From Halorubrum salipaludis (GTDB taxonomy: Archaea; Halobacteriota; Halobacteria; Halobacteriales; Haloferacaceae), in NCBI RefSeq assembly GCF_002286985.1, contig NZ_NSKC01000002.1, positions 1-64,000 of the forward strand: DNA of 64,000 bases, read 5' to 3'. The notes under the pieces were generated by a model. The model worked only from the letters and a program-made list of their open reading frames with translations. It was not told the DNA's origin and searched no databases. Every line of letters begins with the position of its first letter. Within the stretch, counting starts at the first letter, position 1. Positions 49,994 through 58,433 of this stretch are shown here, piece by piece. The position numbers and the translations under genes are program-made.

Positions 49994-52441
49994 GTGGAGG
50001 ACGCCATCGAGTGGCTGCGGAACCGACCGTTTTACGAGGGACAGATCGCGGAGCACCGCCGCCTGCCCGCCCGCGAGCCCGAATTCCGTGACGTCGACCT
50101 CGCGCCCCGGATGGCCGACGCGCTCGCGAAGGAGGGGATCGACCGCCTCTACCGCCACCAGGTCGAGGCGATCGAGGCGGTCCGCGACGGCGACGACGCC
50201 GTGCTCGCCACCGAGACCGCGAGCGGCAAGTCGCTGGCGTACACCGTGCCGGCCTTCGAGGCGGCGATGGACCACGGGGGGCGGACCCTCTATATCGGCC
50301 CCCAGAACGCGCTGATCGCTGACCAGGAGGAGAGCCTGAGCGACCTCGCTCACGGGCTCGGCTTCGGCAGCGGCGTCTCGGTCGAGTCGTACACCGGGCG
50401 GCTCTCGCGGAGCGAGAAACGGGAGGTGCGCGACCGCGAGCCGACCGTGCTGCTGTCGAACCCGGACATGCTCCACTACGCGCTGCTCCCGTACGCCGGG
50501 CGCCTGTGGGACTGGTTCTTCTCCTCGTTGGAGTACGTCGTCATCGACGAGGTCCACAGCTACCGCGGGGTGTTCGGCTCGCAGGTCGCCCTAACCTTAC
50601 GCCGGCTCGCGCGGACCTGCGAGCGGTTCGGGTCGAGCCCGCAGTTCGTCTGCTGTTCCGCGACGATCAACAACCCCGTCGAGCACGTCGCGACCGTCAC
50701 CGGCCGCGACCCCGACGGGATCGCGCTCGTCGACGAGGACACGTCGGGGCGGGGACCGCGCGACTGGGTGCTGTGGAACCCGCCCGAGTACGACGACGAC
50801 TGGCAGGAGCGCGGCAGCGGGCGCCGGAAGTCGAGCCACGCGGAGAGCAAGCGGCTCTTCGTCGACCTCGTGACGGCGGGCGCCCAGACCCTGGCGTTCA
50901 CGCGCGCCAGACAGACCGCGGAGCAGTACGCGACCGACAGCGCGAGCGACCTCCGCGAGCGGGGCGAGCGCGACCTCGCGGGGAAGGTCGGCGCGTATCA
51001 GGCGGCGCTGACCGACGACCGGCGCCGCGAGATCGAGGCGGACCTCCACGCCGGCGACCTCCGGGGCGTCTGGTCGACGAGCGCCCTCGAACTCGGCGTC
51101 GACGTGGGCGGGCTCGACGCCGTGATCTTGGACGGCTACCCCGGCACGCGGATGTCGGCGCACCAGCGCGCGGGGCGGGCCGGCCGCGGCGACGACCCGG
51201 CCCTCGTGGTGATGGTCGGCGGCGAGGACCAGCTCGACCAGTACCTCATGCGCAACCCGAGCGACTTCTTCGAGGCGCCGCCGGAGGACGCGATCTGCGA
51301 CCCGGAGAACCGGCAGCTGCTCCCGGGCCACGTCGCCTGCGCGGCCGACGAGAGCTGGCTCTCGCCCGACGACGAGCGGTTCTTCGGGGGGTCGTTCCCC
51401 GGCGTCGTCGCGGACCTGACCGACGAAGGCGTCCTGGACAGGCGGGAGGTCGCTGACGGGATCCGGTGGACCCACACCGGCTCGTCGAGCCCGCAGCAGT
51501 CGGTGAGCCTCCGGACCGCCGGCGACCGGGAGGTCGACCTGATCGACTCCTCGCGCAACGAGACGGTCGCCTCGCTCGGCTTCGGCGACGCGCTCCGGGA
51601 CGCCCACCCCGGCGCGATCTACCACCAGCAGGGCCGGACCTACGAGGTGACGAATCTCGACCTCGACCGCGACGTGGCGGAGCTGCAGTCGTCGTGGGCC
51701 GACTACTACACCCAGCCGCTCACCGAGAAGGACATCGTCGTGAACGCGGACCTCGGCGAGCGCGAGCTGTCGGCCCGCCCGGACGTGCCGGTCCGGTTCG
51801 CCGACGTGACCGTCACGGAGCAGATTACGGGATTCGTCCGGAAGGACGCCAAGACGGGCGAGTCGCTCGGGGAGTCGACGCTGGACCTCCCCGAGACGAC
51901 GCTGCGGACGAAGGCGCTGTACTTCCCGGTTCCGGGAGACGTCGAGTCGGAGATGCGGGCGCTCGGCGACTCCCTCGACGGCGGGTCCGCCGACGCCGAC
52001 GCCGACGGCGACGTGGAGGGAAATGCCGACGACGCGGGGGCGGCGACAGACGGCGGCGAGAGCGTCCCGGGCGGCGAGTACGCCTTCAACGGCGGTATCC
52101 ACGCGGCCGAGCACGGGCTCATCTCGCTGTTTCCCTTCCACCTGCTCTGTGACCGCGCGGACGTGGGGGGTATCTCGACGCCGTACCACCCCCACACGGA
52201 CGCGCCGGCGGTGTTCGTGTACGACGGCCACCCCGGGGGGGTCGGGCTCACGCGGCGCGGCCACGAGCGGATCGAGGAGCTGATGGCCCGCACGGCGCGG
52301 CTGATCGACTCCTGCGACTGCGAGGGCGGCTGTCCCGCGTGCGTCCAGTCGCCGCACTGCGGCAACGCCAACGAGCCGCTGGCGAAGGCGCCCGCGGTGC
52401 GGCTGCTGGAGGCGCTGACGGGCGGGAACGCGGATCGGTGA
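49994..52441 (+). CDS. DEAD/DEAH helicase of the Hrq1/MrfA family
   Basis: This protein is 815 aa from GTG 49994. The SF2 core has motif I ATETASGKS, motif II IDEVHSYRG, motif III CCSATINN and motif VI HQRAGRAGRG. A C-terminal DUF1998-like region ends with a four-Cys site (CDCEGGCPACVQSPHCGN). This architecture matches bacterial MrfA and yeast Hrq1, 3'-5' helicases in repair of mitomycin and cross-link damage. An acidic insert lies before the Cys domain. ATG 49886 is an alternative start, but the added residues are low-complexity and GATTAGG lies about 28 nt before the GTG. It is followed after 70 bp by psiE. Confidence 0.9.
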   Translation: MEDAIEWLRNRPFYEGQIAEHRRLPAREPEFRDVDLAPRMADALAKEGIDRLYRHQVEAIEAVRDGDDAVLATETASGKSLAYTVPAFEAAMDHGGRTLYIGPQNALIADQEESLSDLAHGLGFGSGVSVESYTGRLSRSEKREVRDREPTVLLSNPDMLHYALLPYAGRLWDWFFSSLEYVVIDEVHSYRGVFGSQVALTLRRLARTCERFGSSPQFVCCSATINNPVEHVATVTGRDPDGIALVDEDTSGRGPRDWVLWNPPEYDDDWQERGSGRRKSSHAESKRLFVDLVTAGAQTLAFTRARQTAEQYATDSASDLRERGERDLAGKVGAYQAALTDDRRREIEADLHAGDLRGVWSTSALELGVDVGGLDAVILDGYPGTRMSAHQRAGRAGRGDDPALVVMVGGEDQLDQYLMRNPSDFFEAPPEDAICDPENRQLLPGHVACAADESWLSPDDERFFGGSFPGVVADLTDEGVLDRREVADGIRWTHTGSSSPQQSVSLRTAGDREVDLIDSSRNETVASLGFGDALRDAHPGAIYHQQGRTYEVTNLDLDRDVAELQSSWADYYTQPLTEKDIVVNADLGERELSARPDVPVRFADVTVTEQITGFVRKDAKTGESLGESTLDLPETTLRTKALYFPVPGDVESEMRALGDSLDGGSADADADGDVEGNADDAGAATDGGESVPGGEYAFNGGIHAAEHGLISLFPFHLLCDRADVGGISTPYHPHTDAPAVFVYDGHPGGVGLTRRGHERIEELMARTARLIDSCDCEGGCPACVQSPHCGNANEPLAKAPAVRLLEALTGGNADR

Positions 52442-52511
52442 GGCGGATCGACGACCTCCCTGACCGCGTTCACCCAAAGCCACTTGCTCCCGCGCACTCA
52501 CCGATCCGGCG

Positions 52512-52958
52512 ATGGCGATCGATCTCGACGACGCGGCGGATCCCGCCGCCCGGGCGATGGAGTGGCTCGTGTTGGGGGCGGCGTACTTCCTGCTCATCCT
52601 GTTTCTCATCGGCGTCTTCGACCTGTTCATCTCGCTGTACCGGCTGCTCGTCACGGGCGATTTCACCGATCCCATCGAGGTGGTGGGACTGCTCGACAGC
52701 GTGCTGCTCCTGCTCATCATCGTCGAGGTCCACCGGACGCTCGTTGCATACGCCCGGGGCCAGCCCGTCCTGCGGATCGTCGTGAGCGCCGCGATCATCG
52801 CGGTCTCCCGGCGTGTGATCAGCTACCGGCTCGACGACTACGCCACGGGGGAGGAGGCGCTGCTCGCGGCGGTCGCAATCGGGGCGCTGGTGCTCTCGCT
52901 CACGGTCGGGTACTTCCTGCTCGACCGCGTGAGCGTGCCGGGTCGCCTCGAGCTGTGA
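52512..52958 (+). CDS. PsiE-family membrane protein
   Basis: This 148-aa protein has four transmembrane helices, matching the phosphate-starvation-inducible PsiE family. It has WLVLGAAYFLLILFLIGVFDLF, the LDSVLLLLIIVEVHRTLVAY motif with Glu and His in helix 3, and RRVISYRLDDY. The function is unknown even in E. coli. It sits between the repair helicase and photolyase genes on the same strand, with gaps of 70 and 39 bp, so a three-gene transcript is possible. Confidence 0.85.
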   Translation: MAIDLDDAADPAARAMEWLVLGAAYFLLILFLIGVFDLFISLYRLLVTGDFTDPIEVVGLLDSVLLLLIIVEVHRTLVAYARGQPVLRIVVSAAIIAVSRRVISYRLDDYATGEEALLAAVAIGALVLSLTVGYFLLDRVSVPGRLEL

Positions 52959-52997
52959 TCCCGGTGGTTTCACGGTCGTCGCACCCGTGGCGATCCC

Positions 52998-54554
52998 ATG
53001 GAGCTGTTCTGGCACCGGCGGGACCTCAGAGTCGCCGACAACGTCGGGCTCGCGGCCGCGGCGGGGACCGAGGACGACGCCCGCGGGCCGGCCGCCCCCG
53101 TGTTCGTCTTCGACCCGGACGTGCTCGCCCACGCGAGCGACGTGCGAGTCCGGCGCCTGCTCGACGGGCTCGCGGCGCTGCGGGACGACTACCGCGACCG
53201 CGGCGGCGACATCCTCGTCGCCCGCGGCGACCCCGAGACCGTGCTTCCTGCGTTGGCCAACGCCCTCGACGCCGACCGCGTCGTCTGGAACCGCGACTAC
53301 TCGGGGCTCGCACGCGAGCGCGACGCGGGCGTCCGCCGGGCCCTCAACGAGGCCGGGATCGAGCGCGAGGCCCACCACGACGCGGTCCTCCACGACCCGG
53401 ACACGATCCGGACCAACGCCGGCGACCCCTACTCGGTGTACACCTACTACTGGCGGAAGTGGACCGACCGCGAGACCGACCCGCTCGCGCCGACGCCGGA
53501 GGCGGACGACCTCGTCGGCGCGGACGCGTTGCGGGCGGCGGTCGGGGGCGGAGGCGGCGCCCTCGCCGACGGCGGCCTCGAACCGGAAACCGATAGCGCC
53601 GCGATCGACCGCGTCGCCGTCGGCGATCTACCCGCGCCCGCCGATCTTGGGTTCGCAGAGCCGGACGCCGAGCTCGGCCCCGCGGGCACCGACGCGGCCC
53701 GCGAGCGACTCGACGACTTCCTCTCGGAGGCGGTGTTCTCGTACGACGCCGAGCGCGACTACCCCGCGCGGGAGGCGACCTCCCGCCTGTCCGCCTTCCT
53801 GAAGTACGGCGAGATCGGGATCAGGGAGACGTACGAGGCGACCGAGGAGGCGATGGCCGCGGCTGAGGAAAAGGCCGGAAAGGGAGACGGGGACGACGAC
53901 AACGACGACGAGGGACCCGCCGCCGCGGTCGAGGAGTACCAACAGCAGCTCGCGTGGCGGGAGTTCTACGCGCAGGTCCTCTTTCACAACCCCGAGGTCG
54001 TCACCGAGAACTACAAGGAGTACGAGGAGGGGATCGCGTGGCACGACGACCCCGAGGAGATTGCGGCGTGGAAGCGCGGCGAGACCGGCTACCCCATCGT
54101 CGACGCCGGGATGCGACAGCTCCGAGAGGAGGCGTTCATGCACAACCGGGTGCGGATGATCGTCGCCTCCTTCCTCACGAAGGATCTGCTCGCGGACTGG
54201 CGACACGGGTACGACCACTTCCGCGAGCGGCTGGTGGACCACGACACCGCCAACGACAACGGCGGGTGGCAGTGGGCGGCCTCGACGGGGACTGACGCCC
54301 AGCCCTACTTCCGCATCTTCAACCCGATGACGCAGGGCGAGCGCTACGACCCCGACGCGGAGTACATCACGGAGTACGTCCCCGAGCTCCGGGGGCTCGA
54401 CGCCGACCTGATCCACGGGTGGCACGAGCTGTCGCCGACCCAGCGCGTGAACGCCGCGCCCGACTACCCCGCGCCGATCGTCGACCACGCGGAGCGGCGC
54501 GAGGAGGCGCTGGCGATGTACAAGCGGGCGCGCGGTGAGGACCCGGACGAATAG
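52998..54554 (+). CDS. phr: Deoxyribodipyrimidine photolyase (class I)
   Basis: This 518-aa FAD/antenna flavoprotein repairs UV-induced pyrimidine dimers with visible light. The N-terminal antenna domain starts MELFWHRRDLRVADN. The C-terminal FAD domain has QQLAWREFYAQVLF, YPIVDAGMRQL, EAFMHNRVRMIVASFL and TANDNGGWQWAASTGTDAQPYFRIFNP, with the Asn/Asp pattern near FAD typical of CPD photolyases. A lysine/acid-rich insert (KGDGDDDNDDEG) near residues 295-310 extends it. It is downstream of the MrfA-like helicase, making this a small DNA-damage cluster. Confidence 0.94.
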   Translation: MELFWHRRDLRVADNVGLAAAAGTEDDARGPAAPVFVFDPDVLAHASDVRVRRLLDGLAALRDDYRDRGGDILVARGDPETVLPALANALDADRVVWNRDYSGLARERDAGVRRALNEAGIEREAHHDAVLHDPDTIRTNAGDPYSVYTYYWRKWTDRETDPLAPTPEADDLVGADALRAAVGGGGGALADGGLEPETDSAAIDRVAVGDLPAPADLGFAEPDAELGPAGTDAARERLDDFLSEAVFSYDAERDYPAREATSRLSAFLKYGEIGIRETYEATEEAMAAAEEKAGKGDGDDDNDDEGPAAAVEEYQQQLAWREFYAQVLFHNPEVVTENYKEYEEGIAWHDDPEEIAAWKRGETGYPIVDAGMRQLREEAFMHNRVRMIVASFLTKDLLADWRHGYDHFRERLVDHDTANDNGGWQWAASTGTDAQPYFRIFNPMTQGERYDPDAEYITEYVPELRGLDADLIHGWHELSPTQRVNAAPDYPAPIVDHAERREEALAMYKRARGEDPDE

Positions 54555-54556
54555 GT

Positions 54557-54619
54557 GGAATAGACGGAATGGACGGAATGGACGGAATAGTCGGAATCGG
54601 CGGAATGGACGGAATAGGC
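54557..54619. repeat. 9-bp tandem repeat between convergent genes
   Basis: Seven 9-bp units of consensus GGAATRGAC begin 3 bp after the phr stop codon. Unit variants include GGAATCGGC and GGAATAGTC. The array separates the convergent phr and mvaD genes and is likely to vary in copy number. Confidence 0.85.
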
Positions 54620-54647
54620 AGAAGCCGGCGACGAACCGGCGGCTCGG

Positions 54648-55646
54648 TCAGAACAGCGCTTCGCTCTCGTCGAGCACCCGTGCCGGGCCGCCGACCTCCC
54701 ACACGTCGGTGTCGATGCCGATCTCGGCGATCCGGCTCTCGACCTCGTCGACGTGGTCCGCGAGCGTGTTGACGTACACGGAGGCGCCGGTGTCGGTCGA
54801 GAAGTAGACGGGGACGCCCTCCTCGCGGAGCTCGCGGACCGCGTTGAATACCGCGATCGTCTCGGGCTGCCAGTACACCCACCCCGAGGGGCCGGTCATG
54901 GTGGTCGCGGTGAGCGAGAGGGAGTCGTGCTCGGCGGTCTCGAAGATCCGGTCGAAGTCGCCCGCGCGGAGGGCGTCGGTCATCTCGACGAGCTGGTCCT
55001 GGACGTGAGCGGTCCGCGCCTGCATCATGTGGCTCGCGGCGGCCTCGCGGTGGGCCTCCTCGGTCTCCTTGTACGCGGGGACGTGCGCGGCGACGATCCG
55101 GAGGTCCTCCTCGGGGTCGAACCCGTCGTCGCCCGTCCCCACGTCGAGGCGGTACGAGCGGCAGTCCTCGTCGTTGAGCCCGGCGTCGAGCCGGGAGTAC
55201 GCGCCCGTCACCGCGCGGGCCGCGGAGGAGGAGCCGCGGCGGGCGACGGTGGAGACCTCGGGGAGCGACAGGTCGAGGCCGGCGGCCTCGGTGAGGGCGA
55301 GCGCGGCGGCCGCGAAGCCGGACGAGGAGGATCCGAACCCGATGTTCGACGGGAAGGAGTTCTCGCTCTCCAGCCGGACCGCCGCGTCGACGCCGGCCAG
55401 CTCGCGGACGTGGTCGACGACCATGTCGATGCGCTCGGCCGCGCGCCCGTCGACCTTCTCGCCGCCGATGACGTAGGTGTCCTCGCTCGCGTCGGGCTGC
55501 CACTCGACGGTGGTCGTCGTCGCGGTCGGGGCTGTACAGAGGCTGATGCTGTCGTGGTACGGGAGTCGGAGCTGCTCGTCGCGCATCCCGTGGTACTTGA
55601 CGAGCCCCTGGATCGGGTGGGATCGCGCGGTGGCCTTCTCGGTCAT
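54648..55646 (-). CDS. mvaD: Phosphomevalonate decarboxylase
   Basis: This 332-aa GHMP-superfamily enzyme is of the archaeal alternative mevalonate route. It decarboxylates 5-phosphomevalonate to isopentenyl phosphate for ether-lipid and carotenoid synthesis. Key motifs are SHPIQGLVKYHGMRDEQLRLPYHDSISLC, the nucleotide loop NSFPSNIGFGSSSSGFAAAA and STDTGASVYVN near the C-terminus. Haloferax has the same enzyme. GACTAATCCC (minus strand, about 55667-55676) lies 26 nt upstream as promoter. The 5' side of element D begins about 35 bp beyond this promoter. Confidence 0.94.
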   Translation of the reverse strand: MTEKATARSHPIQGLVKYHGMRDEQLRLPYHDSISLCTAPTATTTTVEWQPDASEDTYVIGGEKVDGRAAERIDMVVDHVRELAGVDAAVRLESENSFPSNIGFGSSSSGFAAAALALTEAAGLDLSLPEVSTVARRGSSSAARAVTGAYSRLDAGLNDEDCRSYRLDVGTGDDGFDPEEDLRIVAAHVPAYKETEEAHREAAASHMMQARTAHVQDQLVEMTDALRAGDFDRIFETAEHDSLSLTATTMTGPSGWVYWQPETIAVFNAVRELREEGVPVYFSTDTGASVYVNTLADHVDEVESRIAEIGIDTDVWEVGGPARVLDESEALF

Positions 55647-55711
55647 ACCTCGGGAAGCGTCCGGCGGGGGATTAGTCGTTGCGATGGGCGAGAGTGAAAG
55701 CGTAGCAGATT

Positions 55712-56029
55712 ACAGCGACGACGTATCGATTCGATCGAGACCGATGCGGTGGCGCGCCCCGGCGAGCGGCCCGGAGGGCCGCGAGCCGACGGTGCGAGGG
55801 ACGCGGTGAGCGCTCGCAGAGCGCGAACCGCGAGGCTGGGGAGGCGTGAGGCGCGGTGCTGTGCGGGGCGGGACTCGAAGGGGCAGTCGGCTCCGGGAAG
55901 ACGGCCGACGTAAGCACCGAGGAAGCGAACGAAGTGAGCGACCGAGGCGCGCAGCGAGGCCTTCGACCGGAGCCGACTGGGGCTTCGGAGGCGTTTACCG
56001 CGGTCTACGATCGATTGCGTATCAATGAG
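55712..56029 (+). repeat. Dispersed structured element, copy D (full core)
   Basis: This copy has hairpin 1 (GCGGCC/GGGCCGC), hairpin 2 (GCGCTC/GAGCGC inside GCGGT/ACCGC), GAGGCTGGGGAGGCGTGAGG and CTCGAAGGGGCAG. A 12-bp stem pairs 55885-55896 with 55967-55978, its loop containing CGACGTAAGCACCG. Then comes CTGGGGCTTCGGAGG. Relative to copies B and E the outer pair is CTCGAAG with CTTCGGAG: A-T has become G-C on both sides. The ends lack the CTTATAAA boxes. It lies upstream of mvaD. Confidence 0.85.
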
Positions 56030-56040
56030 AGGTGCGACAG

Positions 56041-56304
56041 TTAGTCTGAGTTCCGAAGCAGCAGGTAGATCACGACCACCAAGAGCATCACGTCGATCCC
56101 CGCGATCACCGTCAGCGGTGTTCCGAATCCCCACTGCCACGCCCACTCGCTGCCTCGGTCCTTCGCGTCCTTATAAATCCACCTGCCGAGCGTCGCCCAG
56201 AGGACGATCAGCGCCGCCAGCAGGAACAGTTCGTCGCGGGCGACGGTGACGCCCGGAAGCGGTTGGTACGTCAGGAGCTGCGCGAGGGAGGGCGCGGGGA
56301 ACAT
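56041..56304 (-). CDS. Small two-helix membrane protein
   Basis: This 87-aa protein has two transmembrane helices (LFLLAALIVLWATLGRW and LTVIAGIDVMLLVVVIYLLL) around the charged loop IYKDAKDRGSEWAWQWG. The loop pattern resembles PLDc_N-type proteins such as the 70-aa protein at 14533-14745 (WIYSDAQQRSD). GGGTTTTTACAAAC on the minus strand (about 56328-56341) lies 25-30 nt upstream. The gene is divergent from the ferredoxin gene. Its function is unknown. Confidence 0.78.
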   Translation of the reverse strand: MFPAPSLAQLLTYQPLPGVTVARDELFLLAALIVLWATLGRWIYKDAKDRGSEWAWQWGFGTPLTVIAGIDVMLLVVVIYLLLRNSD

Positions 56305-56448
56305 CGCGTGAGCCGATCGACACGCCGTTTGTAAAAACCCATATGTACCAGTCGCCCGTCCGCCGTCCGACCAATCGCGTATCCGTCCCCGCGACGGCGA
56401 CGCGATCGAGGGGAACCCTTTTTGACGGGTCGGCGGGTACACCGCGCC

Positions 56449-56796
56449 ATGACCGAGTACACCGTCGAGTTCGTCGGCACCGACGAGACGATCGAGGTGG
56501 CCGACACGGAGACGATCCTCCAGCCCTGCATCGAGGCAGGGATCGCGCAGGAGTACTCCTGCCGCGTCGGGATGTGTCTCGCCTGCTCCGCGGAGATCGT
56601 CGAGGGCGAGGTGACCCAGCCGGCGGCCCGCGGACTCACCGACGAGGAGGCCGAGGAGTACGCGCTCACCTGCATGGCGCGACCGCAGTCCGACCTGAAG
56701 CTCGACCGCGGGAAGTACCCGCCGAGCATCGAGGACGACGCGGCGACCGAGGCGGGCGATTCGGATTCGGACGGGATCGCGGCCGACGACGACTGA
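56449..56796 (+). CDS. fer: 2Fe-2S ferredoxin
   Basis: This 115-aa plant-type ferredoxin carries electrons at low potential. The cluster ligands follow CX5CX2C...C: YSCRVGMCLACSAEI, then LTCMARP. The preceding strand-helix TILQPCIEAGIAQEY is typical. A halophilic acidic tail (DSDSDGIAADDD) closes it. It is shorter than the classic halobacterial ferredoxin with its N-terminal insertion, so it is a secondary, specialised ferredoxin. ACCCTTTTTGAC at 56416-56427 lies about 26 nt upstream as promoter. Confidence 0.93.
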   Translation: MTEYTVEFVGTDETIEVADTETILQPCIEAGIAQEYSCRVGMCLACSAEIVEGEVTQPAARGLTDEEAEEYALTCMARPQSDLKLDRGKYPPSIEDDAATEAGDSDSDGIAADDD

Positions 56797-56852
56797 TACG
56801 CGGGAGGCGAGTGGCCCGTTTCTCATACGCGAACTGTGGCTCGTCGCGGATC

Positions 56853-57377
56853 GGTTGATCGCTTATAAGTGGTTGACCGCGGATCGACGGCAACCACCGC
56901 CAAAGCCCCAGCCGTTCGCTTATAAATCACTGACTGCGGATCGATGGCGAACTCCTCCAAAGCCCTAGCCGCTCGCTTATAAGTTGTCGACCGCGGATCG
57001 ACGACGAACTCCTCCAAAGCCCCAGCCGCTCGCTTATAAGTTGTCGACCGCGGATCGACGACGAACTCCTCCAAAGCCCCAGCCGTGCTCGGCTCCCACA
57101 GCTCGCTGCGCTCCTCAGTCGCTCGTTTCACTCACTCCTTGCGGTGCTTGCGTCGCTGGGGTTCGCCGAGCACGGCTGCCCCTTTGAATCCCACCCGTCC
57201 CGCACCGCCCCGCGCCTCACGCCTCCCCAGCCTCGTCGGTCGCCCTCCGCGTTGCTCCGGGCGACCGACTCCCTCGCACGCGCTCCTCGCGGCCGCCGAT
57301 GGCGGCCGCTCGGAGGCGCGCGCCCACCGCCTCGTTCGTTTATAAGCAATCGCCGTTCGTTTATAAGTGATCGTCGC
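56853..57377 (-). repeat. Dispersed structured element, copy E (full, amplified tail)
   Basis: This copy is in minus orientation between convergent genes. It starts next to the permease stop with two TTATAAAC boxes. Hairpin 1 is GGCCGCC/GGCGGCC. Hairpin 2 is a perfect 11-bp stem (57235-57245 with 57259-57269). GAGGCTGGGGAGGCGTGAGG and TTCAAAGGGGCAG follow. The long hairpin has a 12-bp stem (57081-57092 with 57166-57177). The 3' tail is a tandem array: CAAAGCCC starts at 56901, 56958, 57015 and 57072, exactly 57 bp apart, each unit with a CTTATAA box. Short ORFs here are artefacts. Confidence 0.88.
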
Positions 57378-58433
57378 TCACGTCTCGAACCCGTTCTCCG
57401 CGACGATCGTCCGGACGCCGGCGTACGCGACCGCGGCGAGGCCGACGTACGCGACCACGAGGGCCGTCGTCGTCGCGTCGGCGCTGTCGATCGCGAGCCG
57501 CGCGACCGCGTTCGCGGGGCCGCCCGCCATCGCCGTGGCGCCGCCGAAGAGGACCAAGACGCCGATCGAGTAGAGGAACTGCGCCGCGCGCCGGTCGGGC
57601 GCGAGCGCCGAGATGGCGAGCGCCAGCGCGACGACAAGCGCGGTGAGCGCGGTCATCAGCACGAGGATCGACGGGACGTTCGCCACCGGCGTCCCGTTCG
57701 CGCGGAGCAGGAGCAGCCACAGCAGCGCCTGTCCGGGCGCGATCGCGACCGCCGCCAGCGCCTTCCCGTCGACGATCTCGCCGAGCGTGACGGGCGCGAC
57801 GCGGAGCAGCTCGAAGGTCCCCTCGTCGAGCTCCTCGGTGATCGAGTCGACCACGAGCGACCCCGAGATGAAGACGGGGAGGAAGACGAGGACGGGGATC
57901 AACACGGTGTACGTGAACGTGAAGTACGGGCTGGTGCCGGTCCTGTCGGGCAGCGGCAGCGGGGATTCGCTCAGGTAGGCGGCCCGGTCCGCGCGCTCCT
58001 GACGCTCGTACGTCCGGAGCAGATCGCGGAGCTGAACGACGATCACGGTGGTCTCCACCGTCGCGTCCGGCGCGGTGACCACCACCGAGATCCCCCCGTC
58101 GTCGTTGCGGTTCGCGACCACCACCGCGTCGGCGGCGTTGCGGTCGAAGGCGAGCCGCGCCTCGCCGGCGTCCTCGTAGCGCGTCACCGAGGCCCCGTCG
58201 ACCTCGCTCGCGGCGCGTTCGAGGTCGCTCACGGCGTCGCCCGCGCCAGCGACCTCCACCTCCGCGCCGCCGAGCGAGCCGGGGTCGTACATCGAGACGA
58301 GCCCGACGACGAGGAACGACGAGAACGCGGCGATGAACAGCTGGATCCCGATCGCGAGCAGGATCGTCTTCTCCGCGCGCAGCCCCGACAGCTCCCGGCC
58401 GGCGATCGTCAGGCGGCTGTCCCGGCTACGCAT
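57378..58433 (-). CDS. ABC-2 type transporter permease
   Basis: This 351-aa protein has one N-terminal helix, a large extracellular domain of about 120 residues, and five C-terminal helices, the ABC-2/NatB-like layout. The SGSLVVDSITEELDEGTFELLRVAPVTLGEIVDGKALAA segment is the conserved cytoplasmic loop that contacts the ATPase. It is third in the operon, overlapping the upstream permease gene by 8 bp. Together with the two upstream genes it forms an exporter; the substrate is unknown, with Na+ or a peptide possible by analogy with NatAB. Confidence 0.9.
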   Translation of the reverse strand: MRSRDSRLTIAGRELSGLRAEKTILLAIGIQLFIAAFSSFLVVGLVSMYDPGSLGGAEVEVAGAGDAVSDLERAASEVDGASVTRYEDAGEARLAFDRNAADAVVVANRNDDGGISVVVTAPDATVETTVIVVQLRDLLRTYERQERADRAAYLSESPLPLPDRTGTSPYFTFTYTVLIPVLVFLPVFISGSLVVDSITEELDEGTFELLRVAPVTLGEIVDGKALAAVAIAPGQALLWLLLLRANGTPVANVPSILVLMTALTALVVALALAISALAPDRRAAQFLYSIGVLVLFGGATAMAGGPANAVARLAIDSADATTTALVVAYVGLAAVAYAGVRTIVAENGFET

